A program made the translations under genes and the position numbers. The notes beneath the pieces were generated by a model. The model was not told the DNA's origin. It saw nothing but the letters and a program-made list of their open reading frames with translations, and ran no database searches. 18,920 nucleotides of DNA from an uncultured Lachnospiraceae bacterium. Its GTDB lineage: Bacteria > Bacillota > Clostridia > Lachnospirales > Lachnospiraceae. Each line of letters starts with the position of its first letter. Positions within the stretch are counted from its first letter, which is position 1. The DNA lies in the NCBI GenBank assembly GCA_905236585.1, contig CAJOQZ010000231.1:1-18920 (forward strand), written 5' to 3'. Positions 1 to 6,648 of the stretch are shown here, piece by piece.

Positions 1-1897
1 CATGATCCTCGTTGATATTCACCATGGAAACGCCGGAAGTCCCCGATATATACAGATCGCCGTTGTCAGCAAGGTAATTATGTGAATTTGCCGTAGTCAC
101 ATGCGCAAGCCCGCTCGTCGAATCATAGAGAACATAGTCGATCTTGTCATTGGCAAGCATCATGTCGGCGTTGACCACATAGATGCCGCCGGAGCCGAGC
201 ACCCATATATTATTGTTTGCGTCCCAAAACAGATCGAAATTGTTCGCATACGGGAAATTTTCTATATTCGTTACTTCCCCGTCTCGATAATACGCAATGG
301 AATTGCTTGTAATCATCCATAGCACTTCATGCACATCGTCCCATTTTGCCCGCAGGATGACGTCCGATTTCAATCCGTTCGCACTCGACAGATTTGTCAT
401 TTTCTCATCCGCATCCACAATATACAGACCGTCGCCGTCGCTCCCCATATAGAAATTGCCGGCAGAATCCTCCGCCATCGTTAAAATCTCGGTATTCTTC
501 AGTCCCTCTTCTTCACCGAAAAACGCATGCACTTCATCATCCCGCAGCACCGTTACGCCGCCGCTCGCCGACACGACAACGTCTCCGTTCGCCCGCTCCG
601 CGGTAAGCCGCACCCTGTTCGACGGAAGTTCCCCGGTGTCGCTGTTATATTCCCGGATCGTCCCATCCGCACCGAGCCGTACCAGCCCGTGATCGGAAAA
701 CGTCGACGCCCAAAGGTTCCCTTTCGAATCCGCCTTCAGGCAGCGCACCCTCGCCTCGGAAAGCAGCGTCGAAATCTCCGTTTCCTTAATCTGACGATTT
801 TCATCCAGAACAATCAGCCCTGTATCCGTTCCAATATATAAGTCGCCGTTATAGGCAAGCGTCGAATTGCATACTCTGTCATAGACACCGGCGACGCGGG
901 TAACATTTGCGAAAACGCTGGTTGTGATCTTCATGATCCCCTGCCGCGACGAAGCAAACCACAGATTCCCCTCATAGTCCACCATCATCTTATCAACGGA
1001 ATCATCCATATCCACTTGGGAAAGTTTCATGTAGTTGCCGTTCGCGTCAATATGCGCGATCCCGTTGTCCGCACAAATCCACAGTTCACTGCCTACAACC
1101 TCCATGCTTTTGATATGCTCCTGCTCCGGCGTCTCAATGAACTCATAATCCGTCATCCCGCCGTCCATATCCGCATGAATGATCTTGCTGCCTTCCGTCC
1201 CGAGATAAACCCAGCCTTCGCGTTCCGGATCAACCGTGATGCACGATACCGCGCCTAAGTCCAGATCGTCATCCACATAGTAATCCCGCACTTCGGTCCC
1301 CTCTATGGAAAAGAAATTGCCGTCATACGTCTCTCCATAGATGATCCCTCTCGAATCCAATTCCAATTCACAGATATACTCCGTGGAAATCCGCGAATCC
1401 TCGTAAGTGCAAACCTTTTCGCCGTCATAGTAAACCATGCCCTGCGTCGTGGCAAACAAAATGTTGCCCGCCGCATCCTCGCCGATTGCCCGGATGGATG
1501 ACGACGGCACGCCCTCCGCTCTCGCGAACTTCGTAATATCGTTGCCTTTTACCAAAGCAACGCCGCTGTCGTTCGTTCCGACCCAAAGGCGATCCTTTGA
1601 GTCCACAAACAGACTGACGACGGAGGCAATCCCCAGCGATGGGTCATACCGGTCAAATGTCGAGCCGTCATAGCGGATCAGACCGCTGTAACTACCGATC
1701 CAGATAAATCCGTCCGACGTCTGCGCGATTGCATTCGCCTCTGACGTCGGCATGCCGATGCTCGAGTCGTACAGAACTGACGTTTGTCCTACCTCAAGAC
1801 CCGTCCGATCCACTTCCGCACTTACCGGCAGCACCGGCGCAATCGCAAGCATAACCGCGGCGGCAAGCGCAATAAATTTTACAAAGATTTTTTTCAT
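1..1897 (-). CDS. Secreted beta-propeller sensor (two-component regulator propeller), C-terminal part outside window
   Basis: About 632 residues are visible, read from ATG at 1897 to the left edge with no stop. Residues 1-27 form a signal peptide (MKK, a hydrophobic core, then PVSA before EVD). The rest is a chain of propeller blades of the Reg_prop type: GFIWIGSYSGLIRYDG (residues 63-78) is followed by DRLWVGTNDSG, GNILFATTQGMVYYDG, GNLWFASSRQGI and GNLWASTFSDHG. In this family the propeller lies outside the membrane, binds an unknown ligand and is followed by a Y_Y_Y domain, a transmembrane helix and a cytoplasmic diguanylate cyclase or histidine kinase output. The visible end (SMVNINED) fits the end of the propeller, so the output type cannot be known here. 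The ribosome binding site is modest (AGAAAGG, 12 nt before ATG). Family assignment is firm; the signalling output is inference. Confidence 0.88.
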   Translation of the reverse strand, partial: MKKIFVKFIALAAAVMLAIAPVLPVSAEVDRTGLEVGQTSVLYDSSIGMPTSEANAIAQTSDGFIWIGSYSGLIRYDGSTFDRYDPSLGIASVVSLFVDSKDRLWVGTNDSGVALVKGNDITKFARAEGVPSSSIRAIGEDAAGNILFATTQGMVYYDGEKVCTYEDSRISTEYICELELDSRGIIYGETYDGNFFSIEGTEVRDYYVDDDLDLGAVSCITVDPEREGWVYLGTEGSKIIHADMDGGMTDYEFIETPEQEHIKSMEVVGSELWICADNGIAHIDANGNYMKLSQVDMDDSVDKMMVDYEGNLWFASSRQGIMKITTSVFANVTRVAGVYDRVCNSTLAYNGDLYIGTDTGLIVLDENRQIKETEISTLLSEARVRCLKADSKGNLWASTFSDHGLVRLGADGTIREYNSDTGELPSNRVRLTAERANGDVVVSASGGVTVLRDDEVHAFFGEEEGLKNTEILTMAEDSAGNFYMGSDGDGLYIVDADEKMTNLSSANGLKSDVILRAKWDDVHEVLWMITSNSIAYYRDGEVTNIENFPYANNFDLFWDANNNIWVLGSGGIYVVNADMMLANDKIDYVLYDSTSGLAHVTTANSHNYLADNGDLYISGTSGVSMVNINEDH

Positions 1898-1942
1898 GAC
1901 AGAAATTTGCCTTTCTGAATATCCGTTTTTTCCACAAAAATA

Positions 1943-1972
1943 ACATGCAGACCGCTTTTACAATCTGCATGT
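1943..1972 (-). terminator. Rho-independent terminator of the flagellin gene
   Basis: A perfect 9-bp stem (1943-1951 with 1964-1972, ACATGCAGA/TCTGCATGT) has a 12-nt loop and is followed on the minus strand by TATTTTTGTGG. It lies 38 nt past the flagellin stop and before the propeller gene. Confidence 0.75.
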
Positions 1973-1973
1973 C

Positions 1974-2003
1974 ATCTTACCTTATAATGAAGCCCAATGT
2001 CAA
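1974..2003 (-). promoter_or_regulatory. Possible sigma-A promoter of the propeller sensor gene
   Basis: On the minus strand TTGACA (2003-1998) is separated by 18 nt from TAAGAT (1979-1974). The -35 is perfect and the -10 matches 4 of 6. The start would fall near 1967, inside the hairpin assigned to the flagellin terminator, so promoter and terminator would overlap. That overlap lowers confidence. Confidence 0.4.
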
Positions 2004-2009
2004 CCAAAT

Positions 2010-2777
2010 TTACGAGAACAATGCCCGCGTGCTGTTCTGCTTGTTCTCCATCTTCTTCCGCTGCATCTGCAGCTGATATTGCTGGAGCGCCTGATTCTTC
2101 TTCAACTCGGTCATGCCTTCGCCCATATCCTGATCTCTCTTGCGGCTGTAACTTGCAACCGTATTCACACGACCGCTTGTCAGGTTGCTGTATGCATGCT
2201 CGAATCCGTTGTACTGCGCACCACCGGACGTCCTTGTATCGTTGATGCTGTTCAACGCATTGTCAATGTTGTCAAGGAAATTCGAACTGCTTACATCCAA
2301 ACTGCCCGCCGACCCCAAACCGAGTGCGGAAAGCGTCGCATTGCCCGTCGTCAACGACGTATCGCCTTCACCCATAGAAATCTGGAATGAGGAATTGCTG
2401 CCGTCTAAAAGATTCTGCGTGTTGTAGTTCGTATTGTTCGCGATATCACCGATTCCCTGCGCCAACTGGTTAACCTCTGCCTGAATCGCGTCGCGGTCGC
2501 TCTGGGAAAGCAGCCCGTTCTGCGCCTGTACGCCCAACTCACGCATCCGCTGCAGCGTGTCGGTAATGTTGCCTAATGCGCCATCCGCGATACGGGAAGC
2601 ATCCTGCGCCGAAGCAACGTTGTTCGCGCCAGCGTTCTGCGTCCTCTGCTGGGAATCCATCTTCTCGGAAATCGCAAGCCCCGCCGCGTCATCTGCCGCC
2701 GAATTGATCCGTCTGCCGGTAGACATATTCCGATAGGAATTTGCTAAGTTTGTACTGTTAATATGGGAAATACTCAT
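2010..2777 (-). CDS. Atypical short flagellin (255 aa)
   Basis: The protein carries the conserved flagellin N-terminal block: STGRRINSAADDAAGLAISE (residues 19-38), then RIADGALGNITDTLQRMREL, then NTNYNTQNLLDG. The C-terminal helical block is recognisable (YNGFEHAYSNLTSG, YSRKRDQDMGEGMTELKKN). Flagellins polymerise into the filament through terminal D0/D1 helices. Two things are odd. Only 18 residues precede the STG motif, where typical flagellins have about 30-40. The usual ending of the type ANQxPQxVLxLL is replaced by a basic, glutamine-rich tail (QMQRKKMENKQNSTRALFS). The D2/D3 region is minimal. The ATG follows an excellent ribosome binding site (AAAGGAGGGTGAT). It may be a minor or capping filament subunit; membership of the family is secure, incorporation in the filament is not. 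Confidence 0.9.
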   Translation of the reverse strand: MSISHINSTNLANSYRNMSTGRRINSAADDAAGLAISEKMDSQQRTQNAGANNVASAQDASRIADGALGNITDTLQRMRELGVQAQNGLLSQSDRDAIQAEVNQLAQGIGDIANNTNYNTQNLLDGSNSSFQISMGEGDTSLTTGNATLSALGLGSAGSLDVSSSNFLDNIDNALNSINDTRTSGGAQYNGFEHAYSNLTSGRVNTVASYSRKRDQDMGEGMTELKKNQALQQYQLQMQRKKMENKQNSTRALFS

Positions 2778-2833
2778 GTTCTATCACCCTCCTTTGCAAT
2801 AGAAACGTGTATGAGGTGCTAATTAGTGACTAG

Positions 2834-2862
2834 AGTATAGCATATTTCTTTTCATTTGTCAG
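2834..2862 (-). promoter_or_regulatory. Sigma-A promoter of the flagellin gene
   Basis: CTGACA (2862-2857) and TATACT (2839-2834) are separated by exactly 17 nt on the minus strand. The predicted start lies about 50 nt before the ATG. No sigma-28-type promoter (TAAA-N15-GCCGATAA) faces this gene, although flagellins are usually sigma-28 dependent. Confidence 0.75.
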
Positions 2863-2883
2863 TATATTTTTTCGATTTCCCTA

Positions 2884-2910
2884 TAAGTTTTTTCCGAAAA
2901 AAGCCGATAC
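2884..2910 (+). promoter_or_regulatory. Sigma-28 (SigD)-like promoter on the plus strand, facing away from the flagellin
   Basis: TAAG (2884-2887), a 15-nt spacer and GCCGATAC (2903-2910) match the flagellar sigma factor consensus TAAA-N15-GCCGATAA closely. It points toward the 3' end of the anti-sigma gene, so any transcript would start near 2917 and be antisense to that gene. No plus-strand coding region follows. The spacer is a T6-CCG-A6 palindrome. It could be chance. Confidence 0.35.
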
Positions 2911-2933
2911 AACAACTTCTACGTGTTCGACGG

Positions 2934-2957
2934 CAAAAATGCCTTACCAAACGGCAT
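2934..2957 (-). terminator. Weak terminator after the anti-sigma factor gene
   Basis: Directly after the stop codon at 2959-2961, the minus strand reads ATGCC, a 9-nt loop, GGCAT and TTTTTG. The stem is only 5 bp plus a G-T closing pair, so termination may be partial. Confidence 0.45.
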
Positions 2958-2958
2958 C

Positions 2959-4080
2959 TTACCGTGGCGGAGGCATAGAGCCGCCCGGAGCGTCACCTGA
3001 GCCGCCGTTAAAAGAGTCCTCCCCATGACCCGCTCCGTCGCCGGGCATTTCTTCCGGCGGAGGCGGAAAAGAGCCGTCGCCTAAACCACCCGCAGCTTGG
3101 CTTTCATTTTCCGCAGCATCAAGTTCCTCATTGGGTGCACCGTTTTCCGGTGCATTTATGGAGTCATTTTGCGGCGGCGTCATCTCGCCATCGAAATCCC
3201 TGTTATCATTTTGCGCCGGAGGCGGCGCATCCTGTACCGGAGCATTTTCATCCCGGGACGAATTGCCTTCCTGTGCGCCGTCCGGCGGCGCCGGTCTTTC
3301 CTGCCCGCCTGCGGCGTTCGGCATGCCATCCCGGCTCTCGCTCTCTTCCGGCGGCATCATTCTGCTGCCGTCATCCTCATCCGACGGAGGCGCCGTCAGA
3401 CCGTCGGCATCATCTTCTCGCATCTGCCGCCTTATATATTCTCCGGCGCTGACGCCCTCTTTTCTTGCCAGGTCGCGCTCCTCGCCGGTAGCGGTCGACA
3501 TATGAACCGGAACCGTATCCTTATGCGCCATCTTCACCTCTTCTATTGCCCGCTGCGTCGATTCGGACAGCCGCTCCTTTGTTTTTTCATTATCCGAAGC
3601 AACATTCAGCGAAACGTCATTATGCGCGTCCGTTCCGAGATATTCCCCTTCGTATAAGATTTCCGTCATCATTCGTACCGCCTCATCGACCGGAATGCGC
3701 CCCGGCTCCCTCTCGCGGTAAACATCGACGATGCCCTCGGCGTCCTCGTTCAACGCCTCCACCGATATCGCCTCATCCCTCCGGTTCAGCGCAAATTCCA
3801 CAGACGGATTGACATCCATGGACACATACGTAACCGGCGATGCATATACATAATTGTAGGAACCGACACCGACAAAGAGCGCAAGCGCTGCCGCCGCCGC
3901 AAGACCATACCGGCGTACCTTTGTGCCGACCGCGCCTTTGGATAACAACGTAAACTGGGGCGCATCCGAAATCTCTACCTCGTCGCCGACCTCGCAGTTC
4001 CCTTTGAATGTCGCAAACGTTCCATCCTCTTTCAAAACCGCCGCTATTCCATTTTTCTTCTCAAGAACAACCGCTCTCAT
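2959..4080 (-). CDS. rsgI: RsgI-type membrane anti-sigma factor with a long acidic/proline-rich tail (373 aa)
   Basis: The N-terminal cytoplasmic domain (about residues 1-55: RAVVLEKKNGIAAVLKEDGT, then a GDEVEI strand) is the RsgI N-terminal anti-sigma fold, which holds SigI inactive. A transmembrane helix follows at about 58-78. The first extracytoplasmic segment contains DVNPSVEF (89-96); in RsgI proteins the conserved Asn-Pro in this position is the autoproteolysis site that precedes regulated intramembrane cleavage. After a helical region to about 220, residues 222-373 are low-complexity and rich in Pro, Asp, Glu, Asn and Gly, with no carbohydrate-binding or enzymatic sensor domain of the kind seen in cellulolytic clostridial RsgI proteins. 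The gene starts 1 nt after the sigma factor stop, so the two are surely co-translated. The sensed signal is unknown. Confidence 0.9.
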   Translation of the reverse strand: MRAVVLEKKNGIAAVLKEDGTFATFKGNCEVGDEVEISDAPQFTLLSKGAVGTKVRRYGLAAAAALALFVGVGSYNYVYASPVTYVSMDVNPSVEFALNRRDEAISVEALNEDAEGIVDVYREREPGRIPVDEAVRMMTEILYEGEYLGTDAHNDVSLNVASDNEKTKERLSESTQRAIEEVKMAHKDTVPVHMSTATGEERDLARKEGVSAGEYIRRQMREDDADGLTAPPSDEDDGSRMMPPEESESRDGMPNAAGGQERPAPPDGAQEGNSSRDENAPVQDAPPPAQNDNRDFDGEMTPPQNDSINAPENGAPNEELDAAENESQAAGGLGDGSFPPPPEEMPGDGAGHGEDSFNGGSGDAPGGSMPPPR

Positions 4081-4081
4081 G

Positions 4082-4813
4082 TTATGTCAATTCCTCCCTG
4101 ATATCTTTCAGGTATTCATGCAGGTGCGGAAAATCTCCTGTCAAAAGTTCCGCAACCGCCATGATGTATTTCCGATGCCGCTCGATCTTCTTTTTGGGGA
4201 TGCCGCTTGCCTCTGCCAGTTCCTTAATCGGCAGCTGCTTCGTCTTTTTCATTTTCTCATAGATCTCGCCCGGGCGAAGAACGCAGATGATAGCATTTTT
4301 GCAACTTTCGCGCGTCTTTACGGACTTCGGCGAGCAGTCGGTCAGATCAAAAAACGAAAATCCGTATTTTGACAGCACCTCCTGCGCCTCCATAATCTCC
4401 TCCCGGACGGCTACTCTTTCGTCCGTCCGCGCCGCTTCATCCGCGGATAATTCATTTATTTTTGCCGACGTCTGCTTGTCAAAGGAAGAACTTTCTTCGT
4501 ATCGTTTCGCCCCTTCGAACGTCTCCGGTTCAATGACGACCTCGTCCTTTTGCTTCCTCAGATCATCATAAAGCCTGCGTTTGATAATAAGTCCCGCAAA
4601 GGGCAAAAACTCTCCCTTCTCGCCGTCATAGGTTCGGATCGCTTCATGAAACGCGCCAAGGGAAATCGCATATGCGTCATCCGACTCCGTAATGTAGCGA
4701 TTTAAGGCGTGATACGCACAAGAGATGATATATCCCTTGTGCGCCTCGATAAATTTATCTGCCTTGCGGGCGTCCGCCTTGACCGCCAAAGCCTCCCGAC
4801 TGATTTTGTCCAT
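4082..4813 (-). CDS. sigI: SigI-family RNA polymerase sigma factor (243 aa)
   Basis: The sequence follows the SigI pattern along its whole length, which is normal for the family. A region 2-like segment (FIEAHKGYIISCAYHALNRY, then AYAISLGAFHEAI and LPFAGLIIKRRLYDDLRK, residues 21-87) contacts core polymerase and the -10 element. The SigI-specific C-terminal helix-turn-helix (ELAEASGIPKKKIERHRKYI, 198-217, then LLTGDFPHLHEYL) recognises the -35 region. The start at 4813 lies inside the end of the upstream gene, overlapping it by 59 nt in a different frame. The ribosome binding site (GGAAGCGGAA just before ATG) is weak, which suggests translational coupling. In known systems SigI controls heat or polysaccharide responses; here the regulon is unknown. 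Confidence 0.92.
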   Translation of the reverse strand: MDKISREALAVKADARKADKFIEAHKGYIISCAYHALNRYITESDDAYAISLGAFHEAIRTYDGEKGEFLPFAGLIIKRRLYDDLRKQKDEVVIEPETFEGAKRYEESSSFDKQTSAKINELSADEAARTDERVAVREEIMEAQEVLSKYGFSFFDLTDCSPKSVKTRESCKNAIICVLRPGEIYEKMKKTKQLPIKELAEASGIPKKKIERHRKYIMAVAELLTGDFPHLHEYLKDIREELT

Positions 4814-6098
4814 TTCCGCTTCCGTTCATGCTAAAGGAATTATTCCCACCGTTCCCCACGAATGAACCGCTGCCGCTCATGCCGAAATTCTGCTGTGTCG
4901 GCGCGTTCGCAAAAGAACCGGTGAAATTGCTGCCCGACGCGGACTGCGCATTATTAAATCCGAAAGACTGCCGGGACTGCTGCCCAAACTGCTGTGGCGC
5001 ATTCTGTCCGTTCATCTGCGGTATTTCCGGCGGCTGTTGTCCGTCCGTCTCTGCGGCTTCTTCGCTCTGCTCCGGAAGTTCCGGCGGCTCCTGTCCGTCC
5101 ATTTCCGGCTGCTCGCCGTTCATCTCGGGCGGCTGCTGTCCGTTCATTTCCGGTCGGTCGCCGTCGCCTCGGTCTTCCAGTTCACAGATGCTGTCCAACT
5201 CATCCTCCGGTACTGCCGCGTTAAGTATCGCGAGCGCATCCGTCGAAGAGATATTCGCCGACAGATCCTCATAAGACGCATCAATCAGCCCATTGGTTAT
5301 TGCATACGCCATGCAGGTTTCAACATCCGAACCGCTATAGTCATCCACGTCACCACCATTATACACATTATGGAGCACGGTTGCCACCTTAATTATTTCA
5401 CCGACGGAAAACGGACAATCCATCTGCGGCATTTCACCGTTCATTTCCGGCGGTTCCTGTCCGTCCATTTCCGGCATTTCACCATTCATTTCGGCCGGCT
5501 GTCCATTCATCTGCGGCGGCTGCTGTCCGTTCATCTCCGGCATCTGCCCATTCATTTCCGGCGGCTGCTGTCCGTTCATCTCCGGCATCTGCCCGTTCAT
5601 TTCCGGCGGCTGCTGCCCGTTCATTTCCGGCTGCTCGCCGTTCATTTCCGGCGGTTCCTGTCCGTCCATCTCCGGCATCTGCCCGTCCATTTCCGGCGGT
5701 TCGATAATGCCCAGTTGGATGGCGCGGTCCATGTACGCGGAAAGGGAATCGTTTCTTTGTCCCATTTCACCGCCGAAACCGTTCTGGAATCCCTCATTTT
5801 GTCCCGGCATTCCGTTATTTGTCTGACCGCTAAACTGCTCCGGCGCTCCGTTATCCATCTGTCCCGGTTGTCCGCCGTTTTGCTGTCCGCCCCTCTGTCC
5901 GGGGAAGCCGTTATTCTGCTGTGCGTTCGTATTGTTCCCGAAACTCGGTGCCGCACCCTGCGTCTGTGCCGTCGGTGCTGCATAGGATGTGAATACGCCA
6001 TATGTCGTAAGCGCCCCTCCCGCTAAGAGCAATCCCGACATCATGATTGCTGCCCCTTTGGCTGTGATCCGCTGCTTTAAGTTTCTGTTTCTGTTCAT
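4755..6098 (-). CDS. Secreted methionine-rich repeat protein with an SLH-like domain, first gene of the sigI operon (447 aa)
   Basis: I chose ATG 6098 over an in-frame ATG at 6155 because AAAGGAG lies 7 nt before it and a signal sequence follows (hydrophobic residues 15-35, likely cleavage after SYA at 40). Residues 41-115 are Gln/Asn/Gly-rich. SAYMDRAIQLGII (120-132) and, after a 94-residue insert, CPFSVGEIIKVATVLHNVYN (228-247), AYAITNGLID (264-273) and ISSTDALAILNAAVP (283-297) resemble halves of S-layer homology repeats (my reading, not searched). The insert (134-227) and a second block (316-366) repeat PEMNGQ/PPEMDGE units. The tail is Gly/Ser/Asn/Gln-rich. The protein is probably exported and cell-surface located. 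Its position before sigI and rsgI suggests a target or a signal partner. No enzymatic motif is seen. Confidence 0.8.
   Translation of the reverse strand: MNRNRNLKQRITAKGAAIMMSGLLLAGGALTTYGVFTSYAAPTAQTQGAAPSFGNNTNAQQNNGFPGQRGGQQNGGQPGQMDNGAPEQFSGQTNNGMPGQNEGFQNGFGGEMGQRNDSLSAYMDRAIQLGIIEPPEMDGQMPEMDGQEPPEMNGEQPEMNGQQPPEMNGQMPEMNGQQPPEMNGQMPEMNGQQPPQMNGQPAEMNGEMPEMDGQEPPEMNGEMPQMDCPFSVGEIIKVATVLHNVYNGGDVDDYSGSDVETCMAYAITNGLIDASYEDLSANISSTDALAILNAAVPEDELDSICELEDRGDGDRPEMNGQQPPEMNGEQPEMDGQEPPELPEQSEEAAETDGQQPPEIPQMNGQNAPQQFGQQSRQSFGFNNAQSASGSNFTGSFANAPTQQNFGMSGSGSFVGNGGNNSFSMNGSGNGQNQSGGFGGQGGRPQGR
5001..5153 (-). repeat. PEMNGQ-type repeat block, second block
   Basis: Residues 316-366 repeat the same motif (EMNG at 317 and 325, EMDG at 332) and then degenerate into PPELPEQ, TDGQQPPEIP and QMNGQ. 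The block follows the SLH-like domain, so that domain is flanked by repeats on both sides. Confidence 0.75.
5418..5699 (-). repeat. Tandem PEMNGQ-type repeat block, first block
   Basis: Residues 134-227 of the SLH-like protein contain 12 xM[N/D]G units, mostly alternating PEMNGQQP and PEMNGQM. The DNA is also repetitive (gtccgttcatttccggc-type units of about 21 bp), so copy number is likely to vary by slippage. Every unit carries at least one methionine between acidic or amide residues. Confidence 0.85.
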
Positions 6099-6163
6099 GG
6101 TATTTCTCCTTTCGGTTTTTGGTTTGTGTTTTGGGATGGTTGTTTTCCCTGTCACTATATTTA

Positions 6164-6200
6164 TTCGATGGGTTCGAGTTTATTTTTGGGGTTCTGGGGG
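6164..6200 (-). promoter_or_regulatory. Candidate SigI-type promoter for the SLH-like/sigI/rsgI operon
   Basis: On the minus strand the region has CCCCC (6200-6196), AACCCC (6193-6188) followed by an A-tract, then CGAA at 6176-6173 and again at 6167-6164. SigI promoters are described as a C-rich -35 (ACCCCC-like, often with an A-tract) and a CGAA -10, usually autoregulated. Possible spacers here are 19 or 20 nt, which may be longer than usual; I am not certain of the accepted range. No sigma-A promoter is visible between the hairpins and the gene. Confidence 0.45.
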
Positions 6201-6236
6201 AAAAAATAAATTTTTTTTGCCGTTCACACACAAATA

Positions 6237-6454
6237 CTCTCTCACGGACGGAACAACGTCCTTTGAGAGAGCATTCGTGTGTTCTCTGGTGTGATGATAT
6301 TCCGCCGTAAAGCCCCTAAAAATTATCTCTCACGGGCAGAGATCAACGCCCTTTGAGAGAGCATTCGTGTGTTCTCTGGTGTGATGGTATTTTCTCCGTT
6401 TAGCCCCTAAAAATTATCTCTCACGGGCGAAACAACGTCCTTTGAGAGATAATT
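6237..6454 (-). repeat. Tandem ~90-bp repeat with three conserved hairpins
   Basis: Hairpins lie at 6238-6270, 6326-6360 and 6417-6449, with ends spaced 90 and 89 nt apart. The intervening sequence (gcattcgtgtgttctctggt, then gtgatg and agcccctaaaaattatctct) is nearly identical between copies 1 and 2. Read on the plus strand each hairpin is TCTCTCA-C-GGRC, a loop ending CAAC, GYCC-TT-TGAGAGA. The upper stem changes in pairs: GGAC/GTCC, GGGC/GCCC, and GGGC/GTCC with a wobble. Copy 3 extends to a 12-bp lower stem (6412-6423 with 6443-6454). On the minus strand copies 2 and 3 are followed by TAATTTTTAGGGG, so they may end transcription reading in from the upstream operon. They may instead lie in the leader of the SLH-like gene if a promoter lies further upstream. 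Confidence 0.8.
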
Positions 6455-6587
6455 CTTTGGATTCGCTGGTTTGAGGTTTTCATTTTAACGCCGTTACTTC
6501 GCTATGATTTACAAAGGAAACACGTGACCGGAAAGACAAGTCGAAATGTATATTCCGTATCAGTTCCTTAGCCGTCCCGATACGTAA
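6455..6587. other. Gene-free spacer between the hairpin array and the terminator
   Basis: I see no open reading frame with a ribosome binding site and no convincing promoter on either strand. The only structure is a weak 6-bp inverted repeat (6556-6561 with 6579-6584). Confidence 0.5.
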
Positions 6588-6648
6588 AAACCGGAGGAAA
6601 GCCTCTCAAAGGGTGTTGTCTCACCCGTGAGAGACTTTCCTCCGGTTT
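6588..6648 (-). terminator. Long terminator hairpin of the VanZ operon, with a copy of the repeat hairpin at its core
   Basis: A perfect 14-bp outer stem (6588-6601 with 6635-6648, AAACCGGAGGAAAG on the plus strand) encloses a 6-bp inner stem (CTCTCA/TGAGAG) and a 4-bp upper stem (GGGT/ACCC). On the minus strand it ends in TTTTTACG, a standard intrinsic terminator. The core matches the tandem hairpins at 6238-6449 in the opposite orientation. The VanZ stop codon (6621-6623) lies in the apical part, so the last codons of that gene form one arm. Confidence 0.8.

Noticed and set aside
5418..5699. CRISPR-like regular repeats
   Set aside because: The repeats keep one reading frame, have no unique spacers and encode PEMNGQ units in a secreted protein.
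5037..6026. A long plus-strand open frame of about 330 codons
   Set aside because: It is the antisense image of the PEMNGQ repeat gene. It has no ribosome binding site and its His/Arg/Leu-rich product only mirrors the repeats.
6556..6584. Inverted repeat CGTATC/GATACG
   Set aside because: Only 6 bp with a 17-nt loop, no T-tract and no relation to a gene end; expected by chance.
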